64,000 nt of DNA from Sphagnum compactum (Eukaryota; Bryophyta; Sphagnopsida; Sphagnales): assembly GCA_965153455.1 (NCBI GenBank), contig OZ234504.1, positions 7,006,001 to 7,070,000 of the forward strand, read 5' to 3'. The notes under the pieces were generated by a model. The model saw only the letters and a list, made by a program, of their open reading frames with translations, did not search any database and had not been told where the DNA came from. The translations under genes were made by a program, and so were the position numbers. Positions 1 to 11,774 of the stretch are shown one piece after another (position 1 is the first letter of the stretch; each line of letters opens with the position of its first letter).

Positions 1-2160
1 ATCGTTTTTTTTTTTGCATGGATTTGATAGGAAATAAGGCCATAACATATTAGTTTTGATGTTGGATCCCAAGTTTAAGAGTACATGCACTTGATCACTA
101 GGTACATGGGTAGGAGAATGCATGTAAATTGGTTACTACTTATGATTAACATTTATTGTTAGGCCATTAGGTCAAATGTTACAAATAATTAATGTGGAAT
201 ATTGTTGATGAGATTCCATTGTGAAATCCACATGTGGACTCCAAATTTAGATCATTTTTAAATGACTAAAATAAATACCAACATTTTACATCAGAGTGTG
301 TCAAGAAAACTTGATGGGTTCCACCATTATCATGTTGATGCAAATTGCAAGTGTGCATTAACTTGCAATGGTGCATAAAAGAACACAAATTCCCTACCAT
401 TTTTTTGTTACTAAAACACATAGGACAAGTTAATTCTACATTCCAAGAGGCTCCATATATGATGAATATATGAATTATTCAGTTTTGTATTCATATATAA
501 CAACATGGCTGGCCAAAATCATCTTGGATATGAAACCATATCTTTATAGGATATGTCATTGTTCTTAACATTTTGGCTTGTTAGATTGAAATTAAAAGGA
601 CTTTTTAGGTATTAAAATCTTCATTGTTTAAGTGTCAACTTCAAATTGACCATCTTGACAAAATGATTTTGTTTACAAGAATTAGCCCCATGATCCATGC
701 ATTCGGTGTCGGAAACTTTCTAATTTTACAAGTGCATGTGAAGCAAAATTTGACTTACTAGAAGAATTTGACATAGATCAATTTGAGAATGAATTTGAAT
801 AAGAGGAATTTCCAAATGTTTGTGATATGGAGTACATTAAGAAAACAAACTTGTTTATTTGGGTTTTTTTGTGTTTTTCTTGAATTTCTAAGAGTTTGTA
901 GCAAGTTATTCGCACATGGCACTTTTGTTTATGTGTGCAACTATAGTGTTTGTTTTATTTGGTAGAAGACAATTGTGTAGGACTTAATATGTTATGTAAT
1001 ACAATGCATCATGTGTGACCATCTTTTTTCATACTTTTGTATTAGAAATTAATTTTTTTTTGCAATGTACCATTGTTACATGGATGACCAACTAAACCTA
1101 ACCCAGCTATTATTTTTAAAATTGGATACATGCCCAACATAATTGGTTAAAGCATATGGTTTTCAACATTGCTAGTGTGAGTGAACTATCAATGCACATT
1201 CGTCAATGCAATCCCTTCCAATCAAAGGAATGTTTTGTGCAACCTAAATGGTGATCATCCTTAGGAATATTTAGCCGAATCTAGCTATAAACCAAATATG
1301 AAATACAAATATTTTATCATTGTTTAATGTTTTTGGCTACAAAGTGAAAATTGAACATAAGAATGTAACATATATATATCTTCACTTCTCATAATTGAAA
1401 CCTTTCAAAACCATTTGATTTTTGAATTTCACCTTTTTGGTGAAATTTGCTAATGAAAAAAAGGTTGCTTCCAATTGAACCATAAGACTCTTTCAATTTT
1501 TGTAAAGTGTGTAAAATTGGCGCCAATGCTAAACAAATGCCAAACTAGATTCTTGGTATATATATTAGTGTTGGGTGGGTATGAAAAATATCCTTAGGTA
1601 TCACCTGGTACCTTTATTTGAACCCCTCAAGGTATCACTTTGAATGATACCCTCATTAAAAACATAATCATTAGTTTTCACTTGTGTGACAATGGGATGG
1701 TGAGAATTGGCTCAAGGAAAAATTAAAAATATTGAGACCCTTGCGAAGTAAAACCCCTTTACTTGAAGCAAGTTTTCAAAGCACTATGTACTTTAGGTAG
1801 TAGGTCAAAATTAGGGATTAGATTTAAAGTTTAGAAGTGGCATGGGTGCAATCACACTAATGCATACACAAACACTTGTAACCAGTGCTTGGTTTTGTGT
1901 ATATAACATTTTAGGAAAAATAAAGAACTCCAAATGGAATTGTTATGTTATTTTCAATGTATTGGTATATACACTTTAAAAGTTTGAAATCAATCTAGTG
2001 AATGAAAAATACCCAAAAGCATTTTGCAAAGATTATGACTAATGTTTTTAAGCAATAAAAGGACTTGTAAATGGACTTGAATTTTTTCAACAATGACATA
2101 TTTTTAGCAAATTTTTGATGTAAACCATAACATAATAGAGTGATGAAAATTTTCAAGATT
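1..2160. other. AT-rich intergenic stretch, no gene seen
   Basis: Only short ORFs without recognisable similarity are present. A small cluster of GGTATCAC/GGTACC-like words lies around 1595-1655. Nothing here supports a gene, and no element ends were found. Confidence 0.5.
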
Positions 2161-2364
2161 TTTCAAGATTTTTTTAAAGACTTTTGTTCAAAAGATTGCA
2201 AGAATATTCTTGAAATAGACGCCCAATAAGCAATCACCCAAAGGGGTAGGTCTGGCTCATGATATCCTATTTCCACCCACTTCATTTTCCAACAATTGCC
2301 TTTCCTCCCTTTAAACCTTAAATTTTGTGAATAAAAAGAACCTTGAGCCTTCTTTTTCTTCATC

Positions 2365-2980
2365 TTGTGTTGTTTTGATGTATTTGCTCTTTGTGTCCTT
2401 TTAAATTTTTTTCTTATATTATTTTCTCCTCTCTTTTTTGCTTTTCTTTCCCCTTCCTTCCTTCATTTATTTATTTCTTTTATTTCCCCCTTGCTACTTT
2501 TGCTTAACTTCACCATTGCCACTTCATGTATCGCATTTCGCTGGCTACCTGACACTCATCACTTGTTGCCTTGTTTGCTCTCCCACCTATTGTTGCATTG
2601 TTACTTCACACCTCTACATCTTGTTTTGCACTTATTATTTCACACTTATGGCTGTTGTTTTGCGCCTAAACCTTGTTGCTTCACATTCCCCACCCCCTAT
2701 TTTGTGTTTCTCATTTAAGGTACCTAATGTTGTTCCCTCCCCTTTGTTGCTTTGATGCCTACCACTTGCCTTGTGTGTTAGATGGTACTTCCCCCCCCTT
2801 TCATGTTTGTAGGTGAAGGAACTTGGAGCATCAAGCTTATTTAATCTTGGTAAGTTTTTTTTGTTTTGGATTTTTTGGATTCTTTTTTCTCTTCTATTAA
2901 ATTGTATTAGTTTTCTTTCTTTCTTTTCCATTTTGGATTTTTAAAATTTCTAAATTTTTTTTTTTTTTTTTTTTTTTTTG
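2365..2980 (+). repeat. Pyrimidine-rich tract ending in poly-T
   Basis: The plus strand is strongly C/T-biased from about 2400 to 2760 and ends in a long T run near 2957-2980. The bias creates overlapping open frames rich in Phe, Leu, Pro and Ser. These look like by-products of composition, not proteins: no start context, splice pattern or family similarity is visible. It may be a low-complexity tract or the tail of an old element. Confidence 0.45.
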
Positions 2981-3102
2981 GTTTAGTTATGACTAGGATT
3001 TTAATTTTTTACAACATTAGTTCTAACTAAACAATTACCCTCCCCTACACACTCCTTTTTTATCATGATGAAAGGAGAAAATGTGTGATTTTTAATAATA
3101 TT

Positions 3103-3139
3103 CTTAACCCTAAACCCTATTTCTTAAACCTTTAAACCT
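3103..3139 (+). repeat. Short telomere-like CCCTAAA repeat
   Basis: Two adjacent CCCTAAA-type words are followed by degenerate AAACC words. This is the plant telomeric unit in an interstitial position. Similar short tracts occur at 10996-11026, 11729-11767 and 17071-17086. Confidence 0.5.
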
Positions 3140-3259
3140 TTTGTTTGTAAATGTCCTTCTATGTTGGAAATAGTTTCTCATTTGTTCATTGTAATAATGA
3201 TTGTAGTTTGGCATAAAATATAATTATTTTCTACATTGTTTTTAGACATATTTTTGTGA

Positions 3260-5130
3260 AAACTACCACTGGATTAGTCTTTTGTAGATGAAAATGGAAT
3301 AAGTCATAATAATGAAACAATTGAAATATGCATGAATGATGTAATTATGGAAGAGAGAGATCTAAAGATAATCCTAATGTGCAGACTGAAACAAATAAAA
3401 ATCAACAGAAAGAAATTGAATAATTAATGAAGATGAAACTTAAAAAGTTACATGCTCAAAGGAAATCCTAAAAACCTCATGGAAGAACATATTTATGTTG
3501 GGACTTTTATTGTGTAAATGATAAGGCAGAAATTGATCTTGAAAATGCACTAATAATGCATTATATATTTTGTTATAAACATCTAGTAACTATAATAAAT
3601 CCAAGAACATAAGCAAGAAAAGGATTTATTTTTTATTACAAGAAAAATGAATAACTTCTCTTAAAAAACATGCGGATGCAAATCATATTGTTATTGCAAA
3701 GATGTTTGAAAAAATGAATAATTTACTAAAAAAAATATAGGAAAGATAAGTTGCGAAGAAAGGATCAAATATTTTTTGAAGGTCAATCTCAAAAAATTTG
3801 TTGTGAAAGATTCCTTTAAAAAGAAAGATGTGCCATATAAAGAATTCCTTGAAACCTTAATATTTTGATTGTTAAAAACAATTTCCCAATTTAGTTTGTG
3901 GAAAGTATCTAGTTGAAATACTTGGCTCAACATTTATGTCCAAAACTAAATTTCTTCTCAGAGAGGTAGTTTTCACAAGAAATATTACCAAGGCTAGTGA
4001 AAAAAAATCAGTTGTATGTTCTTCCTACATTGGCAGAATGTCATTTTGCAACTGCTACCTTTGAATTCTGGATGTCCAAAGGAGCTTATGATGTGTTTGC
4101 ATTGGCCATTATTATTTGGACGAGTGATTGGTAACCAAAACATGTGATTATTGGCTTGTTTGAAGCGACAAAAACTACATGACAAGGCTTGGCTAAAGGT
4201 TTGACAAATTTGTTGGACAAGCATGGCTTAAGGAAAAAAATCTTTGCTTATGTCAAAGATGGAGGTTTTCATCTCAATGTGACGACTATTATATTGAAAT
4301 CTATTGCAAGTCGTGAATCTCCTAGTTTGGAAGAGAACTTTCAAGGAGTTTGTTTTGGGCATTTTTCAAAGGCATGTCAATATGGCACAATAGAAGAAAA
4401 GGTTTTGAAAAAATTGAAATATGTTTCCATTAAGTTTGCTCAAGTATCTATTTGCAGAATTGCATCACTTGGCACAAGAAATTTTGGAAGGAAGACAAGA
4501 ATGGAATAAAGCTTGTGCTGAAAATTGGATTTCGGCCAAGAAAATTAAACACTCTAGTGAAAACTAGGTACCAATAGAATAGCTTATTAAGAGGGAGTTG
4601 CTAGTTTTTAGACAATACCAATTAGATGTTAAAGACATTAAATGTCCTCTTCAGTGGTCGGAAAATCATGAAGTAATGTTTCCTACTATTGGTTTTTTGA
4701 CTCACTAGATTTTTGGCATTATTGGATCGCACATTGAAACAAAACGAATTTTTTCCTTAGTTGGAATACTTACTAACCTTAGAAGATGTCGTGTACAAAC
4801 TAAAAATTTAGGGAAGTTGATATTTGTCAACAAAACTAGCCTAATGACCTTAGAATAGGATGTAAATCTCCATCTAACTTAATAGAATCCTTTGAGAGGG
4901 ATATAGATTCAAAAGAGGAGAAAGAAAATTTTGAAAGTGATTTTGAAAGGGATGAAGTTGTTGAAGTATGAAAATTGAATAAATAAATTATTGACTTAAA
5001 AAAATAATGTAACATTACTTATATTTTTTGTTTTAGAAAAAGAAATAATAATAAGTTTGTGAGAACTGCCAAATGAAAATCGACTATTTTCAAATTTATG
5101 AAAACCAACATTCTGAAATCAATTAATTTG
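3260..5130 (+). pseudogene. Decayed hAT-type transposase, copy A
   Basis: Conceptual translation in shifting frames gives a hAT transposase-like protein. A catalytic-core-like stretch lies around 4015-4190 (FDLWMS-like context, then GRVIGNQN). The longest open piece, 4189-4509, contains KHGLRKKIFAYVKDGG and the SLEENFQG...CFGHFSKACQ stretch seen in plant hAT copies. The C-terminal dimerisation-like part at 4700-4860 reads ETKRIFSLVGILTNLRRCR with one in-frame TAG just before it. There are many stops and at least two frame changes, so it is dead. The last 670 bp recur inverted at 11775-12505. Terminal inverted repeats were not found. Assignment to hAT rests on recalled similarity. Confidence 0.7.
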
Positions 5131-5194
5131 TATAAAAAACTATATATACCCTATATATATATATACCTATCTCAGTGTAATGGGATCTATATCA

Positions 5195-6190
5195 TTCGTT
5201 GAATTGTTTGTCGTTAAGGCTCTTCATTAGAATCTTGGGATGATTTCTAATCTTCCTATGTTTGAAGATCTTCAAGCAGCTTTCCTGATATCCTTGTTGT
5301 GCTAGGCCCAACGCCTTGGCTACTTGCTTTGGACAATGTTTCCATTTCTAGTTATTTTACAACATTATGTTAAGTTTGATATTTGTATCATAACTACATT
5401 GGAGAAGTTACTTGGTGTGGGATCTTTTGGTGATTCTATTAGTCACTTAACTCGTTGTCAAACCATTTTTCCTACTTCTTCGAGTGAGCTCAACATCCTT
5501 TCTATAGTTTGAGTTGTTGCCCCCACATTCATGGGATGTTGAACATTGATCACTCCTGCACTTGTCATTCGTTTTTAGCAAGATGATCACCCTATTCTTC
5601 TAGATGTAATAACACATGTTGAGACTGGCACTTCCCTGTTCCAAATGGCACTACAAAATATTCAGCCCTGTTACCCTAAATTGTTCACTTTCAGGTCCCA
5701 CCCTTTGAGAACTTAATGGTTTAGTCTTCTCCCTAGTTGTAGGCTTCTTTGGCAGATCACCTGCACGAGTAGAAGTTTGTTTTGCTTCTAGTAGATGTTC
5801 TTTTAGACATCATGTGAGCACATTTCCATTCATCTGCGGTCTAAGGGTAGGCATTTGGTTATTAGCTTGTCCTACCACACTTGCATTTTGTTTATTTTCA
5901 ACCCACTTTCTTATAGCACTACATACCCATCTCAGCTTGCCACATCTTATGGTTGCCCATCTTTCACAATGTTAGTGTGGTCATACCATTGACGATCTAA
6001 GTACCCATTTGCTTTGGTGCCCCAATGGGAATGAACATACAATAGCCCATGATACATTTCAGAATACTATCACAACTATTGCTTTAGAGAGTGGAGCACA
6101 TGTTCACAAGGTCTCCCACCTTTTCCTTTTCCACATTCGATGATGAGTGGATATCCCTATCACCAGAGATAGCACTAGGTTCACAACCCC
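5195..6190 (+). mobile_element. LINE fragment: reverse transcriptase C-terminal region, copy 1
   Basis: Broken frames read LEKLLGVGSFGDSISHLTRC, then a PTSSSEL segment, then the 'SHPLRT' equivalent near 5700, and finally a zinc-knuckle-like part (C-x-CGHTIDD...THLLWCP around 5965-6035) and VDIPITRD near 6145-6175. This order matches the 3' half of a plant LINE reverse-transcriptase ORF. Several frameshifts and stops make it inactive. A related copy with the same order is at 54014-54690. The 73-bp hairpin array starts just after this fragment. Confidence 0.65.
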
Positions 6191-6214
6191 ACAAGGTTAC
6201 AAACAATTTAAGGC

Positions 6215-6850
6215 AAAAATTATGGAGATAAAAAGTAATTTCTATCGGCATTTTAGACAAAGGGGGGTGGGGTTGAGGAGTTATGATTTTTTTTTTCATT
6301 CAATAAGGCGACGGAAAGCAATTTCCATTGCCATTTAAGGCAAGGGGGTGGCACTAGCATCTTTTTGTCATTCATTAAGGCCACAGAAAGTAATTTCCAC
6401 ATTGCCATTTCAGGCAAGGGCATTGAGCTAGGGTCTTTTTGTCATTCATTAAGGCAACGAAAAGCAATTTCTATCACCATTTTAGGTCAAGGCATGGAGC
6501 TAAGGTCATTTTGTCATTCATTAAGACAATGGAAAGCAATTTCCGTCGCCATTTTAGACAAGGGGGTGGGTAAAGGGTCTTTTTTGTCATTCATTTAGGC
6601 GACAGAAACTAATTTCTATTGCCATTTTAGGCAAGGGTGTGGAACTAGCTTGGTCTTTTTGTCATTCATTAAGGTGACGGAAAGTAATTTCTGTCACCAT
6701 TTTAGACAAGGGGGTGGGGCGAGGGTCTTTTTTGTCATTCATTAAAAGGACAGAAACCAATTTATGTTGCCATTTTAGGCAAGGGCGTGGAGTTAAGGTC
6801 TTTTTGTCATTCATTAAGGCGATGGAAAGCAATTTCCATCGCCATTGTAG
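6215..6850. repeat. Tandem array of about eight 73-bp units with an internal inverted repeat
   Basis: The anchor word GTCATTCATTAAGG recurs near 6295, 6367, 6441, 6513, 6586, 6661, 6734 and 6806, at spacings of 72-75 bp. Each unit continues with an imperfect inverted repeat followed by ATTTTAGGCAAGGG. In the last unit (6818-6843) the inverted repeat is perfect: arm GGCGATGGAAA, loop GCAA, arm TTTCCATCGCC. In the unit at 6661 the arms are GGTGAC and GTCACC, so both arms changed together. Short ORFs across the array are by-products of the repeat. Origin unknown; subterminal repeats of a CACTA-type transposon are one alternative. Confidence 0.85.
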
Positions 6851-7069
6851 AAAAATACCATATAGTACATCCATGGCAAACCCATGTGTTGGCATATTTT
6901 TAAAAATTATTGCATCTATTATATTTTCCATGGATTTGCACATTTTTACATGGTGGGTAAGTGTAGATGATTTACATTTATACGGTGTTTACACTTTTTA
7001 CTTACATAGTGGGTATGTCTAAAACCATATACACACCCAATACTTGTAATTTGCATTAGAGGTCAACTT

Positions 7070-7215
7070 TGATGATGACATCAATGATTTCGTAACTCAT
7101 GCTGATATCTTCCAATCTTGGCCAATAGTTCCAAGCAAGGAATAGATTAATTTAGGCAAATGATGACCTTGTGAAGACATCAAGGTCTTTAAGGGGGGAT
7201 AATGTTAGGAATATG
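7070..7215 (+). mobile_element. 3' end of an LTR retrotransposon: pol tail, polypurine tract, LTR start
   Basis: A short translated stretch near 7070-7140 (DFVTHADIFQSWPI) looks like the C-terminal tail of a plant retrotransposon polyprotein. It is followed by a polypurine tract (AAGGGGGGA, 7191-7199) and then TGTTAGGAATATG from 7203, the expected arrangement of polypurine tract and 3' LTR. The LTR's own end was not located and no other part of the element was found nearby. Confidence 0.45.
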
Positions 7216-9260
7216 TGGAATTGGTATTTAGTGAAATAAAAAGTATCGAACAATTGTAGAAGTCTTGGATATAATTTTACCAAATTCAGGCAGTTAGTTT
7301 ACCAAACCTAGGAAGTTGTCCAATTGAATTAAGGTAGGCACCTTACCAAAATTCAGAAGGGAAATATTCGATAACATCCTACTAAATTTGGTTGTCATTA
7401 ATGTTGATTAATTGAATGGTTGGGTCTGTCGATACAACATAAGCTCTTTTTATCTGAAGGTTTAAAAAGGCTAGAAGAATAATGGAAATATAAGGGGTAG
7501 GAAGTATTCTTTTGTGGACATCATCATTGATGATTCGATTCACATAGATATGGTGCAACAAACATCAATGACGACAACACATGTAACGATGATGGCTACC
7601 CAAGAGAAGACACGGTCATATGCTAAGCAAACACTAGGCGATGATTTCATTCCCTTTGCTATTGAAAAATATGGGTGTTTTCATTCTTGTCTTTATTCAT
7701 TTTTGACTGCTTGTGCATAGACCATTATTGCACATCATCAATGGTCTTTTTTAGTCCCCTTGATGCTTGTTTTTTTATTATCGACTGCGCATGTCCATAG
7801 CCTTACAACATGCACAAGCCATAACGATTCTTCAATGAGTTATTGAACTTGGTTGAGGTTCCACATCTTTTCCACACATCATAGCTAGTGAACCTTTGTC
7901 ATTAGCCAATTTGTGGCAAATGACAATTCTCCTGTCTTAAATCTTCTTTGTTATGGTTGATTATCATTTTGTAGCCATGAGTCCTCTTTGCATTGGGTCT
8001 TTACTTGATTTTTGTTGATTATTGCCTTTTTTTGTTTCTTTGGGTTGTGTCTACTTGTGTTCTCATTTGCCTTCTACTTTTGATGGGAACCATCCCATCC
8101 TTGATTTTTTATTTACATGGTTTTGTCTTCTTTTTCCAAAGTTACAAAGAATCTGGCATGAAGTGCCATGGTTTGGGAGATCTCAGCATGATGAACAAAA
8201 CAAACTACCTTGCTTCATAGATAGATGATAACCATGGAGCAGAATCTTTGTGAAAACAAAAAAAAATCTGAGACAGGGTATCACATAATTGGAATTAGAA
8301 AAAAACTCAGACACCCCTAATTAACTTCCTTACTTAAGCAATGACTTCAATTGTCAATTCTTCATAATTTTTTTTGTATAATACCCAACTATTAAGCACA
8401 AAGGTCAGTTTTGAAATACCTGAGCTGATATGAAACTTGAAAACCACCTAGTATAATGCTAAGGTAGGGTTTTGGAGGTAAAACTTCTCGCCCAAAAACA
8501 ATCTTCAATCCTTACACAATTCTCAATGTTGTCAACTCACACCAATAAAATTCAAGCTAAAAGAAGTTGAAAGTGGAGTTGAAATCAGAGAAGTGCAACC
8601 CAATGGAATATGATGGCTCAAAGGTTTAAGTATTTAACCCCTAAGCATCGGAGAATTTAGAAATACACTACTGAAAAGTGAACCAAATTGGGCCTCCCCC
8701 ATGTTTAGGGGTTAAGAATTCAAGAACTTGTTGAAACAAAACATGAAAGGTTATGAGTTGATTTTGTGGGTCTTTTATCAATGCAAACATGTGACCCAGA
8801 AGGGTCTCATCAGAGCTTTACAGAACATAATAAACCATGCAGGTAAGGTCTCTCTGTCTGGTTAGTTCTTAACCAAAATTTCAGACCCAACAGGTTGATT
8901 ATAGATAATGAACCTTGTTAATCACACAGCCATTTTCTCAATAACCAGCCAACACCCAAACCATTGTCGTCCGTGCCAGTTCCCAACTGAAATGTCACTA
9001 TGGGAACACACTAGACATCATTAAAGAGTTAAAAATGTATGTCATTTCCATTTTCTCCCTTGGAAACACTTTCTGGTAACTTGTACATTATTATATAATT
9101 CTGTTGTTTTCTTTCTCTATAATTGCCCTCTACTGTAATTTCTTTATAATTTTCCATTTCAAACAGATAATTTCTAAAAATTTCCATTGAAACTAAAAAG
9201 ATAATACAATAATATACACAGAGTGTTGAATAGGCTTGTGTGTAGGTGTGAAGAAAAAAT
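7216..9260. other. AT-rich stretch, possibly LTR remainder, no gene seen
   Basis: Part of this may belong to the LTR that starts at 7203. Small open frames at 7514-7720 and 7993-8228 have no recognisable similarity and no supporting splice or start context. Confidence 0.35.
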
Positions 9261-9265
9261 GTTAT

Positions 9266-9484
9266 GACCAATGAAATTGGTGGATTCGGTGGTCTAAATT
9301 TTTTTGAATGAACTAACAGTTAAATGTGCAATAGGGTTTGATAGTTTTGTGAGGATTTTAGAGAACCAATGGAAATGGTAGAAAGAAACCATGGTTTTCA
9401 ACATTCAGTAGAATAGGGTTGTGATATAGGCCTGAAGATTTTTTTGTTCAGGCCAATGGGATTGCTGGATTTGGTGGTCTGAAT
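9266..9484. repeat. Diverged tandem duplication, about 185 bp
   Basis: The segment around 9266-9299 (CCAATGAAATTGGTGGATT, then GGTGGTCTAAAT) recurs at 9451-9484 with a few substitutions, and the sequence just before each copy is also similar. This is a non-coding local duplication. Confidence 0.45.
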
Positions 9485-9570
9485 ATGTTTTTGTAGTTAT
9501 CTTGAGCGAACCAAACAGTTCATGTGTAATTAGGTATTTATAGACATGGTTCTTGCACATTAGTGCACTT

Positions 9571-9892
9571 TGTTGGCCTTGCCTACCAAGGCAAGGATAT
9601 TGTGTTTAGATTCATTATAGAGTATAGTAGCTTAGGGGATTTTGGCCCCTAGGTAATAATAATAGGTCTTTTTTTATATGAGGATTTTTGAAAGATGATA
9701 TTTTGGCTTGTGTTGAAACTTGAGATTAGTTATAGAGTTATAATATATCTTGAAGGATTTTTGTTTCTTTTAGAGGAATTTTTGAAGATTATATTTTTGC
9801 ATGGTGAAATATCTGAGTTTCCATAATTCTTCTTTTGAATTAAGATACTTTTCTAATGTAAATAGGAAGGCCACAGTGTGACACACCCCTTG
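9571..9892 (+). repeat. LTR-like dispersed repeat, copy 1 (inverted relative to 20362-20700)
   Basis: This block begins TGTTGGCCTTGCCTACC and ends in GTGTGACACACCCC. It is nearly collinear, on the opposite strand, with 20362-20700, including the shared words CCCCTAGGTAATAAT, GAGTTATAATAT and CATGGTGAAATAT. The TG...CA boundaries and the primer-binding-like site next to the other copy suggest a long terminal repeat. No primer-binding-like site follows this copy, so it is probably solo or truncated. Confidence 0.6.
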
Positions 9893-9899
9893 CTTACAT

Positions 9900-11725
9900 T
9901 TAGTCTGATGAAAGAATTCTGCAGTTCCTCATAATGCCCTGGAAACTGCCCTTGAATCTCCATTAGGTACCCATTTCTCGTTCACATGACAACAACTACA
10001 TCAAAGCATTTGTATCCAAATGTAATTCCATGTGAGATTTGAGGTGGCTCTTACTGGCGTTTTTTTCTGAAAATCCTTCTTGCAAGAATTACAAGCTTTT
10101 TCTGCCAAAATCTCATGAGGTTTGGCCAATTGATATGCCATTGCTAGCTTCAACCATAATATTTCATGTTTCAATCAAAGAACCCACTTCACAAAATAGA
10201 CTTCAATTCTTCCAATGCAGCACTTAGCTGGTTGATCATGCATCCTCTTATGTTTACCAGCTCAAAGTGCCCAACTCCAGAGTTCATATGGGTTCTTTAG
10301 CCACAGCCCATGACTGCTCCACAACTGACTACAAGTTTTGGCTCCCTCTCATTTTACTTACCCATGGCGTTACCCTGCCTGTTTTGACCACAAGCTCGCT
10401 AGGAGCTGAAATCAGCCAAACCCTGCGCACCCCTTGGCATTAACGGCTGTTAGGACTTACACAATATAAAACATACAACATACATTACATAATTGGCAAG
10501 GACTGCAGATTAGGTCTACAAGATTGGCACCCACTCTGAACTGAAGATTCAGCATGAGAAGTAGTCTCTCCTCATCCTTTGACTACTTCAAGAGCTGCAA
10601 TTTGTGACTCAACCAAGAGTGTTTTTGTTTGTTTGGGAAGATGCAAAGAAAACCTTAGAGACAACAGTAGAGGAAGAAACTACAGCTTGAGGATTCACCA
10701 GCAATACCTTTATTCCAGGCGTTCTTCAGTAAGTTGCAAGATGCATGAGTTTGTATAGCATCTCCATCAAGCATCAAGACATGATGTCAATTCACTGCTC
10801 CCCAAGCAGATCTGTGATATCAAACACCCGAAATCATCCATGATCTCATTCATACAACACTACACAAACTTTAGAGCTCACTACCACACTCAGCTCTGTA
10901 ATATCCCACTCCAAACTGCAAACTGAACACTAGTTGCACTTGCTCACTATCTACTTATCACAAAGAGTTTAGGACCCACTAGTAGTTTAGTCACTTAAAC
11001 CCTAAACTAGGACTAAACCCTAAACCAAAGCTTCAGACAACAGAAACCCCCATGGGTTTTGGAATTCAATCACCCAAGGAGTTGTACATGTGTCCCACAT
11101 TGATATGGTCGACACCAAGCATAGAACTTTATAACAGTAACAGACAAGGTAAGGTAGAAGCACCTCAAAGCGTCAAAGCAAGCAATCTGGCAGGAGAAAC
11201 TCTCTGTTTTATCTTGCATTTTATTTTTTGGGCATTTACAAGAAGATTGAAAACCTGCTCCAACTGAAATTGTAATGCTTACTTTTACCAATTATGCACA
11301 AGTGGAGACAGGGACATCAGAAATCAAAGCAATGAGAGAGTACATGCTAAAGACAAGTTTTCCTCCATTCAACACCACTGTGATGTTAGGTCATATCAAA
11401 ACACCTAACATCAAAATATTCACCATCCATTCACAAGTGGTGAGCACATTTTCCAAGTAATCAAAATGATCTCCACCAGACCTTATCAAAGCCTCAAGAT
11501 TCTGAGGGTTCACAGTAGACACCATGAGAGCTTTGGAAAAAATCCTTAGACATGCATGAAGGCGTTTCACTTGTGGAAGAAAAAAAGCATATTGTGCATC
11601 AAAGCAAAACAAGAGGTACCAGTTGAGTTGTTATGAGAAAAGGTGATCAAAAGTATCAAGTGGACTACTACATGACATGCAAAACACCCACATGGTTGCC
11701 CCAAACAAAATTTGTGTTCCTTTCT
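9900..11725. other. Intergenic, no gene recognised
   Basis: Base composition is more balanced here than in its surroundings, and overlapping short ORFs occur on both strands (for example 11052-11291 and 11275-11612). None resembles a known family or has convincing exon ends. A telomere-like word pair lies at 10996-11026. Confidence 0.4.
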
Positions 11726-11728
11726 TTT

Positions 11729-11768
11729 TGGGTTTAGGGTTTAGGGTTTAGGTTTTTAGGGTTTAGGA
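11729..11768 (+). repeat. Interstitial telomere-like TTTAGGG tract
   Basis: About five TTTAGGG-type units, two of them perfect and adjacent, end directly where the inverted hAT copy B begins (11775). This is the plant telomere motif on the plus strand. Confidence 0.7.
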
Positions 11769-11774
11769 TCTAAA

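Noticed and set aside
2365-2755. Two overlapping open frames of 105-117 codons
   Set aside because: They lie in a C/T-biased tract, overlap in two frames and have no similarity or gene context; composition explains them.
6365-7022. Repeating ORFs with SFIKATESN / ISGKGIELGSF motifs
   Set aside because: The protein repeat follows only from the 73-bp DNA repeat, whose period is not a fixed multiple of three, so frames break between units.
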